57,645 bases of DNA from Amycolatopsis acididurans (GCF_012328925.1 NZ_JAAXLS010000043.1:1-57645), one strand, 5' to 3'. Shown: positions 23,910 through 32,822, numbered from the stretch's first letter. Program-made: numbers and translations. The notes: generated by a model from the sequence alone, not told the origin.

Positions 23910-24818
23910 CTAACCGGATGTCCAGTTCTTCCAGATCTGGCCTCGCCCGACCGTCGAGCGCCGGGTGATGTCACGGCGGTCACGCAGCGTCGCGGGAAGC
24001 CGGACGGCGACCTCGCCGAGCACGCGCAGACGTAACGGTACCCGGAAGTTGGCGGTGGCCGGCACGCGGCTCCGGAACGGTAAGACGGCGGTAATCGCGG
24101 CGAACCGGGCCAGTTCGCGCGCGGCGACCGGCGCGGGCGCGCAGCGCAGCAATGTCAGCAGCCGGTTGCGCTCGTTCCACAGATGGAACAGCGGAGACCC
24201 CGGCCGGGTGCTCGCGCCGTGACGATGCGTCACCCGTGCCTCGGGCGCGGTCACCACGTCGTGTCCGGCGAGGCGCAGGCGCCACGCCGTGTCGGTGTCC
24301 TCGTAGTAGCAGAAGAAGTGCGCGGGAACGCCGCCGATCGAGCGCAGCACGTCGGTGCGCAGCAGCGCCGCGCCACCGCAGAACCCGAACGCGGGAACGG
24401 TCGACGCGTCCGCGCCGTAGCCGTCCTCGGTGAGCCGCACCCCGACCGACTGCGGCAGCCCGTCCGGGTAGTCGAGGCGCGCGCCCGCGGCGGCGGCGTC
24501 GCCGATGGCGTCCTCCAGCGCGCCGAGCCAGCCGGGTTCGGGTGCGGCGTCGTCGTTGAGCCACGCCATGAACGGCGTGTCCACTCGCGACAGCGCGGCC
24601 GCCATCGCTCCCGCGTAGCCGAGGTTGCGGGACAACCGCAGTACCACGGGTTTCGACGGATGTGCGGCCAGCAGCGCGGCGGTGCCGTCGATGGACGCGT
24701 TGTCCACCACCATCGTCCGATGTGGACGGATTTGGGCGGCGAGGGCGTCGAGGCACGCGGTGATGTGCGCGGCGCCTCGCCACGTCACGACGACCACCGT
24801 GGAACTCACCTCGGGCAC
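23910..24818 (-). CDS. GT2-family glycosyltransferase (rhamnosyltransferase-like)
   Basis: The 302-aa GT-A enzyme shows STVVVVTWRG, MVVDNASIDGT, RLSRNLGYAGAM, WLNDDAAPEPGWL (metal-binding DDA region), GFCGGAALLRTDVL and HFFCYYEDTDTAWRLRLAGH. These are typical of dTDP-rhamnose-using transferases related to WbbL. GTG 24818 has TATTCT (24826-24831) seven bases upstream, so it may be leaderless; GTG 24809 is an alternative. It is the first gene of the leftward glycosyltransferase run and divergent from the next gene, whose start is only 19 bases away. Confidence 0.88.
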   Translation of the reverse strand: MPEVSSTVVVVTWRGAAHITACLDALAAQIRPHRTMVVDNASIDGTAALLAAHPSKPVVLRLSRNLGYAGAMAAALSRVDTPFMAWLNDDAAPEPGWLGALEDAIGDAAAAGARLDYPDGLPQSVGVRLTEDGYGADASTVPAFGFCGGAALLRTDVLRSIGGVPAHFFCYYEDTDTAWRLRLAGHDVVTAPEARVTHRHGASTRPGSPLFHLWNERNRLLTLLRCAPAPVAARELARFAAITAVLPFRSRVPATANFRVPLRLRVLGEVAVRLPATLRDRRDITRRSTVGRGQIWKNWTSG

Positions 24819-24825
24819 GCCGAGC

Positions 24826-24835
24826 AGAATACGGC
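24826..24835. promoter_or_regulatory. overlapping divergent -10 elements
   Basis: The leftward -10-like TATTCT (bases 24831 to 24826) and the rightward TACGGC (24830-24835) share the TA at 24830-24831. The leftward element is seven bases from GTG 24818. The rightward one is too close to GTG 24838 for a standard leaderless start but fits GTG 24850. Confidence 0.35.
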
Positions 24836-24837
24836 TC

Positions 24838-25893
24838 GTGCCGGAACTCGTGGTCATCGCCGAGCAACTGCTCGCGCCGGTTCCCGGCGGAACCGGCCGC
24901 TACACCGCCGAACTGCTGCGTGCGCTGGCCGCGACCGCACCCGCAGGCTGGGAGGTCTCCAGTGTCGTCGCGCGGCGCGCCGACGTGTCGGGCGCGCGGA
25001 TCGAGGGTGTCGCCGGGCCGCGCGTGCTGCCGCTGCCGCCCCGCGCGCTGGTCGGGGCGTGGCAGCTGGGCGTGCCGTACTGGCCGGGGGGAGATGCGGT
25101 GCACGCGCCCACTCCGCTCGCGCCGCCGCGCGGGCGGGTGTCGGTGACCGTGCACGACACCGTGCCGTGGACCCATCCCGAGACGCTCACCCCGCGCGGT
25201 GTCACGTGGCACCGGTCGATGATCGGGCGGGCCGCACGGCGTGCGGCAGGACTGCTCGTGCCGACCCAGGCCGTCGCCGATGATCTGGCGCGGCACGTGC
25301 GCACCGAGGTGCCGGTGCGGGTCGCCGGGCACGGCGTGACGGCTGCGCTCGGGTCCGGCAAAACGGACCTGGACCTGCCGGAACGTTACGTACTCGCGGT
25401 CGGCACGATCGAACCGCGCAAGGGAATCGACACTCTCATCGAGGCGATGGCCGAGCTGGACGTGCCACTTGTGGTGGCCGGGCAACCGGGCTGGGGTGGC
25501 CTGGACCCCGTGGCGCTCGCGGGCGGCCGGGTGGACGTGCGCGTGCTGGGGCGGCTGCCGGACGAGGATCTTGGTGCGGTGTTGCGCCGGGCCGCCGTGC
25601 TCGCCACGCCGAGCCTCGCCGAGGGCTTTGGCCTGCCCGTTCTCGAAGCGATGGCCGCCGGGGTGCCCGTCGTGCACTCCGACGCGCCCGCGCTCGTCGA
25701 GGTCGCCGGGGGCGCCGGGCTGTGCGTGCCGAGGCGTGAGGTGAAGGCACTGGTCAGGGCGTTGCGCGAGGTCCTGGGCTCGCCGGAGCGGGCGGCGGCG
25801 CTGGCCGGCGCCGGGCGGGCGAGGGCTGCGGAGTTCTCCTGGCGCAACGCGGCTGAGGCCGTTTGGGGGATTCACATGCAGGCGGAATTGTGA
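24838..25893 (+). CDS. GT4-family glycosyltransferase
   Basis: The 351-aa GT-B enzyme has VVIAEQLLAPVPGGTGRYTAELLRAL at the N-terminus (split as a nucleotide-fold entry), VTVHDTVPWTHP, YVLAVGTIEPRKGIDTLIEAM, and the EX7E motif in AEGFGLPVLEAMAAGVPVV. It is expected to transfer a sugar such as mannose or rhamnose from a nucleotide donor on the cytosolic side. GTG 24838 gives a family-like N-terminus; GTG 24850 in frame is possible and suits the nearby -10. It is followed after 42 bases by a related GT4 gene, with which it shares a similar plan. Confidence 0.9.
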   Translation: MPELVVIAEQLLAPVPGGTGRYTAELLRALAATAPAGWEVSSVVARRADVSGARIEGVAGPRVLPLPPRALVGAWQLGVPYWPGGDAVHAPTPLAPPRGRVSVTVHDTVPWTHPETLTPRGVTWHRSMIGRAARRAAGLLVPTQAVADDLARHVRTEVPVRVAGHGVTAALGSGKTDLDLPERYVLAVGTIEPRKGIDTLIEAMAELDVPLVVAGQPGWGGLDPVALAGGRVDVRVLGRLPDEDLGAVLRRAAVLATPSLAEGFGLPVLEAMAAGVPVVHSDAPALVEVAGGAGLCVPRREVKALVRALREVLGSPERAAALAGAGRARAAEFSWRNAAEAVWGIHMQAEL

Positions 25894-25935
25894 GTTCCTG
25901 ACCAAACGGACGCGGTTCGGTCGTAGTCTGCACGG

Positions 25936-27084
25936 GTGGGAAGAGGCGAACCGAGCGTCCTGATCGATGCCACCGCCGTGCCCGCGGACCGGGGTGGGGT
26001 CGGTCGATATGTCGATTCGCTCGTGCAGGCACTCGACCACGACGGCGCGCCGATCACCGTGGTGTGCCAGCCGAGGGACGCGCGGCTCTACCACGAGCTG
26101 GCGCCGCGCTCGCGGATCGTTCCGGCCGGGGCGTCCACGGTGACCAGGACGGCCAGGCTGATGTGGGAGCAGACCACGCTGCCCGCACTCGCGCGGCGGC
26201 TGGCCGTGAACGTCGTGCACTCGCCGCATTACACGATGCCGCTGGGGATTTCCGTCGCGTCGGTCGTGACGCTGCACGACGCGACCTTCTTCACCGACGC
26301 CGTTCTGCACTCGTCGGTGAAGGCCCGGTTCTTTCGCGGCTGGACGATGACCGCGATGCGCCGCGCGACGCTGTGCGTGGTGCCGAGCAAGGCGACCGCG
26401 AACGAGCTGGCGCGCGTGACCAAGGTCCGTCCGAGGGCGATGGAGATCATCGAGCACGGGGTCGACGTCGAGCGGTTCCACCCGCCCTCGCCGGAGGAGG
26501 TGCGGGCCGCGCGGGCCGCGATCGGGCTGGGGCGGATGCCGTACGTGGCGTTTCTGGGTGCGCTGGAGCCGCGCAAGAACGTGCCCGCGCTGATCCGTGG
26601 TTTCGCGAAGGCGGTCGAGCACCGGTCGTCGCCGCCGGCGCTGGTGCTGGCCGGGCAGCCGGGCTGGGACACGCAGGTGGAGAAGGCCCTCGACGCCGCG
26701 CCGCGCCGGCTGCGGGTGATCCGCGCGGGGTACCTGCCGTTCGGCACGCTCGCGGGGTTCCTCGGTGGGTCGGAGCTCGTGGCGTATCCGAGCCTGGGGG
26801 AGGGTTTCGGGCTGCCGGTGCTGGAGGCCATGGCGTGCGGTGCGTGCGTGCTGACCACGCGGCGGCTGTCGTTGCCCGAGGTCGGCGGGGATGCGGTGGC
26901 GTACTGCGGCGTCGGGGCCGGTGATGTCGCGGTGGCGCTGTCGGAACTGCTCGACGACCCGTCCCGCCGCGCGGCCCTGGCCGGAGCGGCTCAACGCCGG
27001 GCGAAGGAGTTCTCGTGGGCCACCAGCGCCGAGCGCCACCGCGAGGCGTACGGGAAGGCGTGGCTGGCCCACGGGCGCAGGTGA
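25936..27084 (+). CDS. GT4-family glycosyltransferase
   Basis: The 382-aa protein resembles the preceding GT4: VLIDATAVPADRGGVGRYVDSL, VVHSPHYTMPLG, VTLHDATFF, VPSKATANELARV, VAFLGALEPRKNVPALIRGF and GEGFGLPVLEAMACGACVL (EX7E). GTG 25936 has a -10-like TAGTCT (25924-25929) six bases upstream and no ribosome site, so the mRNA is probably leaderless and the gene has its own promoter. Role: sugar transfer in surface polysaccharide assembly; donor and acceptor are not evident. The 171-base gap downstream holds no gene, only a short CGTCCGGACG palindrome. Confidence 0.9.
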   Translation: MGRGEPSVLIDATAVPADRGGVGRYVDSLVQALDHDGAPITVVCQPRDARLYHELAPRSRIVPAGASTVTRTARLMWEQTTLPALARRLAVNVVHSPHYTMPLGISVASVVTLHDATFFTDAVLHSSVKARFFRGWTMTAMRRATLCVVPSKATANELARVTKVRPRAMEIIEHGVDVERFHPPSPEEVRAARAAIGLGRMPYVAFLGALEPRKNVPALIRGFAKAVEHRSSPPALVLAGQPGWDTQVEKALDAAPRRLRVIRAGYLPFGTLAGFLGGSELVAYPSLGEGFGLPVLEAMACGACVLTTRRLSLPEVGGDAVAYCGVGAGDVAVALSELLDDPSRRAALAGAAQRRAKEFSWATSAERHREAYGKAWLAHGRR

Positions 27085-27255
27085 GTGGGCGCATAGGACG
27101 AGTACGGTATCGCCGGGCTCGCGACACCCCTTAGGGCTGAGAAGTGAGCCCGTGACGCGTCCGGACGGTCGTGTCGCGGGCTTTGCGCGTTCCGGGGCTC
27201 CGCTGCGACGGGGCTGCCCCGAGCCACCGCCCGGGGGTTCGGCACAATGAGCCGG

Positions 27256-28116
27256 GTGACCGAGCCGACACGTTATGGTGACGCGCTCGCCGTGGTGGTG
27301 GTGACCTACTTCCCCGGCGACGACCTCGAGCGGTTCCTCGACTCGCTGGAGAAGGCGACCTCCCGCGACGTCCGCGTCGTGGTGGCCGACAACGACTCCA
27401 CCGACGACGCCCTCGACAAGGCCGCAGAGCGCGAGAACGTCCATCTCCTGCGCATCGGTGAGAACCTCGGCTACGGCGCCGGCGCCAACCGCGGCGTCGC
27501 CGAGCTCGGCGACTCCTACGGCTGGGTCGTCGTCGCCAACCCGGACCTCGAATGGGAACCCGGCTCGCTCGACACGCTGCTCGACGTCGCCAAGCGCTGG
27601 CCGCGCGGCGGCGCCTTCGGCCCGCTCATCAAGGAACCCGACGGCACGGTCTATCCCTCGGCCCGGTTGCTTCCCTCACTCGGACGTGGGATGGGGCACG
27701 CCGTCTTCGGCAAGGTGTGGCCCGCCAATCCGTGGACCCGCGCCTACCGCCAGGAACGCGAACCGGTCGAGCGTGTCTCGGGCTGGCTGTCCGGCTCCTG
27801 CCAGATGTTCCGCCGCGAGGCCTTCGACTCGGTGGACGGCTTCGACCCGCGCTACTTCATGTACTTCGAGGACGTCGACCTCGGCGACCGTCTCGGGCGC
27901 GCCGGCTGGCAGAACGTGTACGCCCCCTCGGCGGCGGTGACGCACATCGGCGGCAAGGCGACTTCCCGCGCGCCGAAGAAAATGCTGGCCGCGCACCATG
28001 AAAGCGCATACCGCTACCTCGCCGACCGCCATCGCGGCGTGGCCTGGAAACCGGTGCTCGCCGCGGTCAGACTGGGACTCGCCGTGCGGCTCCGGATCGA
28101 GACGCGCGGCCGGTGA
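27256..28116 (+). CDS. wbbL: N-acetylglucosaminyl-diphospho-decaprenol L-rhamnosyltransferase
   Basis: WbbL adds rhamnose from dTDP-rhamnose to decaprenyl-PP-GlcNAc, making the disaccharide linker that joins galactan to peptidoglycan. The 286-aa GT2 protein has VVVVTYFPGDDLERFLDSL, VADNDSTDDAL, NLGYGAGANRGV, VVANPDLEWEPGSLDTLL, AFGPLIKEPDGTVYPSARLLPSL, SGWLSGSCQMFRREAF and FDPRYFMYFEDVDLGDRLGRAGW, which agree closely with the mycobacterial enzyme as I remember it. GTG 27256 is chosen because CACAAT (27243-27248) lies seven bases upstream; ATG 27247 overlaps that element. It precedes manC, as in M. tuberculosis. Its stop abuts the stop of a convergent gene. Confidence 0.92.
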   Translation: MTEPTRYGDALAVVVVTYFPGDDLERFLDSLEKATSRDVRVVVADNDSTDDALDKAAERENVHLLRIGENLGYGAGANRGVAELGDSYGWVVVANPDLEWEPGSLDTLLDVAKRWPRGGAFGPLIKEPDGTVYPSARLLPSLGRGMGHAVFGKVWPANPWTRAYRQEREPVERVSGWLSGSCQMFRREAFDSVDGFDPRYFMYFEDVDLGDRLGRAGWQNVYAPSAAVTHIGGKATSRAPKKMLAAHHESAYRYLADRHRGVAWKPVLAAVRLGLAVRLRIETRGR

Positions 28117-28485
28117 CTACAGGCCTTCGAGGCGCCGGGAAAGGTCGGAACGACCGGTGGACTGCGTACGAGTGGGAATGAGCCCCCCGACCTCGACCTC
28201 TTCGGTCTCGGCCGGAGGCGGCGGCGCGACCGGGCGCATACCCACCCGGGTGCCCGGCTTCGGTTCGGTGGCGATGCTCTGCTCCACCGAATCGATCACC
28301 GACGAGGGCACGACGGCCGTGGTCTCGCCGTCCTCACCGCGGTCGATCCGGTTGACCACGTCACGGGGGATCTGCTGGGTGTTCGACGCGTCCATGGGCG
28401 AGACGGCGTCCTCAGGCGTGACCACGAAGGCGCCGCGCGCCCGTGCCCGCGCCAGCAGCGCGTCCGCTCGATCGCGGGGGTCCAT
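28117..28485 (-). CDS. hypothetical acidic/Pro-rich protein
   Basis: The 122-aa protein begins MDPRDRADALLARARARGAF and carries VTPEDAVSPMDASNTQQIPR, then a low-complexity Pro/Glu-rich stretch (PPPPAETEEVEVGG) and a basic end. No known domain is visible and it looks largely disordered, without membrane segments. ATG 28485 has GGGAGG eight bases upstream; a longer form from GTG 28533 is possible. Its stop codon directly abuts the wbbL stop with no gap. The coding pattern and ribosome site support a real gene; the function is unknown. Confidence 0.7.
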   Translation of the reverse strand: MDPRDRADALLARARARGAFVVTPEDAVSPMDASNTQQIPRDVVNRIDRGEDGETTAVVPSSVIDSVEQSIATEPKPGTRVGMRPVAPPPPAETEEVEVGGLIPTRTQSTGRSDLSRRLEGL

Positions 28486-28626
28486 CCCCTTGGCCTCCCG
28501 ACTCGACCTGAGGCCCTCTCCGACCGGGGCCACCCATGTGCTGTCTAGGGTAGGGCCTCCGGGCCGTCGCCGTCAGTGTTTCCCGCGGCTTGTCGCCCGG
28601 GTGGTACGTGATAACGGAGGGACGCT

Positions 28627-29694
28627 GTGACAGTCGACGCGGTAGTGCTCGTTGGCGGCAAGGGAACCCGCCTGCGCCCACTGACTCTCTCCGCCCCGAA
28701 ACCCATGCTTCCCACCGCGGGCGTGCCGTTTCTGACGCATCTGCTCTCGCGGATCAAGGCGGCCGGCATCACGCACGTCGTGCTCGGCACCTCCTACCGC
28801 GCCGAGGTTTTCGAGCAGTACTTCGGCGACGGCGCCGACCTCGGCCTGGAAATGGAGTACGTCGTCGAGGACGAGCCGCTGGACACCGGCGGCGCCATCC
28901 GCAACGTGTACGACAGGTTGCGCGCGGACGACGCGGTGATCTTCAACGGCGACATCCTTTCCGGCGCGGACCTCGGCGCCCTCATCGGCACCCATCGCGA
29001 CACCGGTGCCGATGTGACGCTTCACCTGCAACGTGTCGAGGACCCGAGCCGCTTCGGTTCCGTGCCCACGGACGAGACCGGCCGGGTCACCGCGTTCCTG
29101 GAGAAGACGCCGAACCCGCCGACGGACCAGATCAACGCGGGCTGCTACGTGTTCAAGCGCTCGGTCGTGGAAGGCATTCCGGCCGGCCGCCGCGTGTCGG
29201 TCGAGCGCGAGACCTTCCCCGGCCTGCTCGCCGACGGCGCGCACGTGCACGGTTTCGTCGACGCCTCGTACTGGCTCGACGTCGGCACGCCGGAGGCGTT
29301 CGTGCGCGGTTCGGCGGATCTGGTGCGTGGCCTCGCACCGACCTCGGCGCTGCCCGGGCAGGTCGGGGACGCTCTCGTGCTCGACGGCGCGCAGGTGATG
29401 CCGGGCGCCGAGGTGACCGGCGGCGCGACGATCGGCGCGGGTTCGGAGATCGCGGCGGGCGCGCGGATCGCCGGGTCGGTGCTGTTCGACGGGGTCGTCG
29501 TCGCCGAGGACGCGGTCGTGGAGAACTCGGTGCTCGGCGCCGGTGCCCGTCTCGGCAAGGGCGCGATCGTGCGTGACGTCGTGGTCGGCGACGGCGCGAT
29601 CGTCGGTGCCGGCTGCGAGTTGCTGGCAGGTGCCCGGGTCTGGCCGAAGGTGAGCCTGCCCGACGGTTCGATTCGTTTCTCCAGCGACGCTTAG
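28627..29694 (+). CDS. manC: mannose-1-phosphate guanylyltransferase
   Basis: This nucleotidyltransferase makes GDP-mannose, the donor for polyprenyl-phosphomannose and mannosylated wall lipids. The 355-aa protein has the pyrophosphorylase signature LVGGKGTRLRPLT (8-20) with APKPMLP, then FNGDILSGAD and a C-terminal left-handed beta-helix of hexapeptide repeats (about 240-350: GGATIGAGSEIAAGARIAGS). The gene after wbbL is called manB or manC in mycobacteria, so the symbol follows function. GTG 28627 has GGAGGG upstream. Its TAG stop is followed immediately by the ATG of the DNA glycosylase gene. GDP-mannose would supply the GT87 enzymes. Confidence 0.92.
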   Translation: MTVDAVVLVGGKGTRLRPLTLSAPKPMLPTAGVPFLTHLLSRIKAAGITHVVLGTSYRAEVFEQYFGDGADLGLEMEYVVEDEPLDTGGAIRNVYDRLRADDAVIFNGDILSGADLGALIGTHRDTGADVTLHLQRVEDPSRFGSVPTDETGRVTAFLEKTPNPPTDQINAGCYVFKRSVVEGIPAGRRVSVERETFPGLLADGAHVHGFVDASYWLDVGTPEAFVRGSADLVRGLAPTSALPGQVGDALVLDGAQVMPGAEVTGGATIGAGSEIAAGARIAGSVLFDGVVVAEDAVVENSVLGAGARLGKGAIVRDVVVGDGAIVGAGCELLAGARVWPKVSLPDGSIRFSSDA

Positions 29695-30591
29695 ATGTTG
29701 TACCGCCCACCGTTCACTTTGGACCTCGGCGGCGTGCTCGCGCCGCTTCGCCGGGGCAAGGGTGATCCGTGCTTCCGGGTCCAGGACACGGGTGTGTTCT
29801 GGCTCGGCGGCAACACCGCGGACGGGCCGGGCACGATCGCGCTGCGGCGGTTCGGCGACGGTGACATCGAGGCGCAGGCATGGGGCCCGGGTGCGGAGCG
29901 GATGCTCGACGGTGTGCCCGCGCTGCTCGGCGCGAACGACGACGACACCGGGTTCGTCGCGCACCACGATCAGGTGGCCGACGCGCGCAGGCAGATGCCG
30001 GGGCTGCGGTTCGGCGCGAGCGGGCGCGTGTGGGACGCGCTGATCCCGGCGGTGCTGGAACAGAAGGTGACCGGTATCGAGGCGCGGCGGTCGTGGCGCG
30101 AACTGTGCCGGTGGTACGGCGAGACCGCGCCCGGGCCGGCGCCGTCCGGAATGCGCGTGCCGCCGACACCCCGGGCGATCATGTCCATCGTGGACTGGAA
30201 GTGGCATCGGGCCGGAGTGGACCACACACGGCGCCGCACGCTGGTCTTCGCCGCGCAGGTGGCGCACCGGCTGGAACGCGCGGCCGAACTCGGTGGCGCG
30301 GAAGGCCGGGCCTGGCTGCGGAAGGTGCCCGGTATCGGCGTGTGGACCGCGGCCGAAGTGGCGCAACGCGCGTGGGGCGACGCGGACGCGGTCAGCTTCG
30401 GCGACTTCCACATCCCGACGGTCGTCGGCTACGCCCTGCTCGGGGAGCCGCTGGACGACGAGGGCCTGGCGCAGGTGCTGGCGCCGTACGCGCCGCAGCG
30501 CCAGCGCGCGGTGCGGTACCTGGAGGCAGCGGGCTTCTCACGGCCTCGTTTCGGCCCCCGGTATCCCGTGCGGGACTACCGGGCGATGTGA
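29695..30591 (+). CDS. AlkA-like DNA-3-methyladenine glycosylase (HhH-GPD)
   Basis: Such enzymes excise alkylated purines from DNA in base-excision repair. The 298-aa protein has an N-terminal beta domain and a helix-hairpin-helix region, LRKVPGIGVWTAAEVAQRAWGD (split at 208-229), followed by the conserved aspartate in VSFGDFHIP (D237). Length and order fit AlkA/Mag2-type glycosylases. ATG 29695 directly follows the manC TAG with no spacer, which suggests translation by reinitiation. No Ada domain is fused. A second alkylpurine glycosylase of the unrelated Tag type lies at 45012. Confidence 0.87.
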   Translation: MLYRPPFTLDLGGVLAPLRRGKGDPCFRVQDTGVFWLGGNTADGPGTIALRRFGDGDIEAQAWGPGAERMLDGVPALLGANDDDTGFVAHHDQVADARRQMPGLRFGASGRVWDALIPAVLEQKVTGIEARRSWRELCRWYGETAPGPAPSGMRVPPTPRAIMSIVDWKWHRAGVDHTRRRTLVFAAQVAHRLERAAELGGAEGRAWLRKVPGIGVWTAAEVAQRAWGDADAVSFGDFHIPTVVGYALLGEPLDDEGLAQVLAPYAPQRQRAVRYLEAAGFSRPRFGPRYPVRDYRAM

Positions 30592-30598
30592 GCACGCC

Positions 30599-30961
30599 TC
30601 ACGGCTTGCGGTCGAGGGCTGCCTTCGCGATGCGGAGGGACTCGGTGGGGGAGAGGCCGAGGGCACGGCAGGTTTCGGCGTAGGTCACCGCGGCGTCCCG
30701 GGCGCGGTTGAGGCTTTCGTCGCCGGAGGAGCCGACGAAACTGCCCGCCCGGCCACGGGTTTCGATCAAACCCGCTTCCTCCAGCTCCCGGTAGGCGCGG
30801 GCGATCGTGTTCGGGGCGATACCCACGTCCGCCGCGAGCTGGCGCACCGTCGGCAGCTTCGTGCCCACCGCGAGCGTGCCGTCGTTGATCTGCCGCGCCA
30901 GCGACGACCGCACCTGCTCGAACGGCGGCACGGACGAACCGGCATCCACGCGCACGATCAC
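30599..30961 (-). CDS. GntR-family regulator, YtrA-like short form
   Basis: The 120-aa protein consists of a winged helix-turn-helix (PPFEQVRSSLARQI, GTKLPTVRQLAADVGIAPNT, ARAYRELEEAGLIETRGRAGSFV) followed by only about 40 residues, as in the YtrA subgroup that often controls transporters or small operons. GTG 30961 overlaps the NUDIX stop by four bases (GTGA), making it the last gene of the fbi operon. It could autoregulate this operon, but no operator was recognised. The role here is inferred. Confidence 0.85.
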   Translation of the reverse strand: MIVRVDAGSSVPPFEQVRSSLARQINDGTLAVGTKLPTVRQLAADVGIAPNTIARAYRELEEAGLIETRGRAGSFVGSSGDESLNRARDAAVTYAETCRALGLSPTESLRIAKAALDRKP

Positions 30962-31485
30962 AGCGCCGCCGCCACCAGCTCGGTCAACTCCTCCGAACCC
31001 GGCGGCATCGCGTTGACCGGCCACCACCGCAGATCATCCGACTCGTCGCTGCGCACCGGCTGCGCGCCGCGCGGCGCCCGCACCGTGAACCGCACGTCGA
31101 AATGGCGCGTCGGCACACCCAGCGAGCACGTGATGGGGTGCACGTCCAGGTGCACCGGCTCCGGCTCGATCCACAGGCCCTCGATCCCGGATTCCTCCGT
31201 CGCCTCCCGCAGGGCGGCCTCGGCCAGCGATTCGTCCGACGGTTCGCAGTGCCCGCCCAGCTGCAGCCACCGGCCGACGCGCGGGTGCAGCGTCAGCAGC
31301 ACATGCGAAGCGTCCGCGTCCAGCACGACGGCCGACGCGGTGAGATGCCCGGCCTCGCACGACCGCGCACACGAGTCCTCCCGCGCGGCCAGGAAACCGA
31401 GAAACGCCTGCCGCAGCGACTCCTGCGAGGCCATGGCGGGCCGCCATTTGTCCAAAACGGACAGAGCGTCCAGACGCAGGCTCAC
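30958..31485 (-). CDS. NUDIX hydrolase
   Basis: The 175-aa protein has the Nudix box around GGHCEPSDESLAEAALREAT, EESG, with the REATEESG core intact and one extra residue between the glycine and the first glutamate, a form seen in other actinobacterial members. NUDIX enzymes cleave nucleoside diphosphates linked to another moiety. GTG 31485 overlaps the fbiB stop by four bases. Being inside the F420 operon it could clean up an oxidised or dead-end nucleotide of that pathway, but this is speculation; the substrate is unknown. Confidence 0.88.
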   Translation of the reverse strand: MSLRLDALSVLDKWRPAMASQESLRQAFLGFLAAREDSCARSCEAGHLTASAVVLDADASHVLLTLHPRVGRWLQLGGHCEPSDESLAEAALREATEESGIEGLWIEPEPVHLDVHPITCSLGVPTRHFDVRFTVRAPRGAQPVRSDESDDLRWWPVNAMPPGSEELTELVAAAL

Positions 31486-32822
31486 AGTTCCACCAGTCCT
31501 TCCCCGAACGGTTCGCCACGCGGACCCGGCGCGACGGCCGGATGCCCGATCGCCACGGCGCCCAGCGGCTGCCACGAAGCGTCCAGCCCCAGCACCTCGC
31601 GCACCGGATCGGCCGCGAAGATCGTCGAACCGATCCAGCACGACCCGAGTTCTTCGGCGGCGAGCGCGACCAGCAGGCCCTGCACCGCCGCGCCACCGGC
31701 CACCGTGAACATCGTGCGCTCACAGTCGTTGCGGCGCTCGTCGGGATAGGTGTGCGCGCCGTCGGGCACCAGGAACGGCAGCACCACCTCGGGCGCGGTG
31801 AACAGGATGTCGCCACGGCTGACGCGTTTCGCGATCTGCTCGCCGGTGAACTCGTCGCCCCGCAGGTCCGCGCGCCATGCCTCACGCATCGCCTCCAGCA
31901 GTTTCGTGCGCAGGCCGTGATCGCGCAGCCAGACGAACCGCACCGGATGCGTGTGATGCGGCGCGGGCGCGGTCAGCGCGGACCCCACGGCGCGGCGCAG
32001 CGCCGCCGGGTCCACCGGCTCGTCGCTGAACGAGCGCACCGAACGCCGTGCCGGCACCGCCTCCCGGCGACCCTGCGCGATCGCCTCGTTGGCGCCGAGG
32101 CGGAACAGGTCCTCCTCGACCGGGCGCACCAGGTTCCGCGCCGTCGAGCCGTCGTCCACAAGGGACATCCCGCGGACGACGGCGACCGGGGTGGCGCGCA
32201 GCTTGCCCTTGACAAGGTCCGCCGCGGCGGCGATCTCGTCCGCGACCGCGATCTCGGTGACGAGCAGTTCGTTGCCCTGCTTGTCGACCGCGCCCTCGTA
32301 GGAGTGCAGCACCTTCAGCCCGGAGGACCCGATCGCCGCGTCGGTCTGACCGACCCGCCACGCGCGGCCCATCGTGTCGGTGATGACCACGGCGACCTCG
32401 ACCCCGAGCCGTTCCCGCAGCCCGTTGCGCAGCGCGAGCGCGGACGCGTCCGGATCGGTGGGCAGCAACGCGATCTCGTTGCCTTCCACGTTCGACCCGT
32501 CGACCCCCGAGGCCGCCTGCACGATGCCGATCCGGTTCTGCGTGATCAGCGTCCGGTTGAACCGGGCGAGCACGCGCACGGCCTCTTGCTCGACCAGTTT
32601 GCGCCGCGCCGCGTCGCGTTCCTCGGGATCGGTGGGCACGCGCATCAGCCTGCCCTCGATCTTCGACACGACCTTGCTGGTCACCACGACGACGTCGCCG
32701 GAGCGCAGCCAGCGCGCCGCCGCGGCGATCGCGCCGGTCAGGTCGTCGCCGGGGCGGAACTCCGGCAGGCCCTCGACCGGCAGGATCTCCAGCTTCTCGG
32801 CCCAGTGTTCGGACTCAGTCAA
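31482..32822 (-). CDS. fbiB: coenzyme F420:L-glutamate ligase with C-terminal nitroreductase-like domain
   Basis: FbiB adds gamma-linked glutamates to F420-0 and its C-terminal domain reduces dehydro-F420-0 with FMN. The 446-aa protein has the CofE domain (EILPVEGLPEFRPGDDL, VVVTSKVVSKIEGRL, ITQNRIGIVQAASGVDGSN, VITDTMGRAWRVGQTD, DELAAAADLVKGK-like DEIAAAADLVKGK) and the nitroreductase domain from about residue 245 (RRSVRSF, APAPHHTHPVRFVW, GSCWIGSTIFAAD). Length agrees with the two-domain mycobacterial enzyme. The start is probably TTG 32822, which overlaps the fbiA stop by eight bases (TTGACTGA); no ATG or GTG is nearby in frame except far upstream. Confidence 0.95.
   Translation of the reverse strand: MTESEHWAEKLEILPVEGLPEFRPGDDLTGAIAAAARWLRSGDVVVVTSKVVSKIEGRLMRVPTDPEERDAARRKLVEQEAVRVLARFNRTLITQNRIGIVQAASGVDGSNVEGNEIALLPTDPDASALALRNGLRERLGVEVAVVITDTMGRAWRVGQTDAAIGSSGLKVLHSYEGAVDKQGNELLVTEIAVADEIAAAADLVKGKLRATPVAVVRGMSLVDDGSTARNLVRPVEEDLFRLGANEAIAQGRREAVPARRSVRSFSDEPVDPAALRRAVGSALTAPAPHHTHPVRFVWLRDHGLRTKLLEAMREAWRADLRGDEFTGEQIAKRVSRGDILFTAPEVVLPFLVPDGAHTYPDERRNDCERTMFTVAGGAAVQGLLVALAAEELGSCWIGSTIFAADPVREVLGLDASWQPLGAVAIGHPAVAPGPRGEPFGEGLVEL

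Noticed and set aside
23980..27444. A leftward open frame of more than 1,100 codons
   Set aside because: It runs antisense through three well-supported glycosyltransferase genes, is rich in Arg/His/Pro typical of reversed GC-rich codons, and has no recognisable domain.
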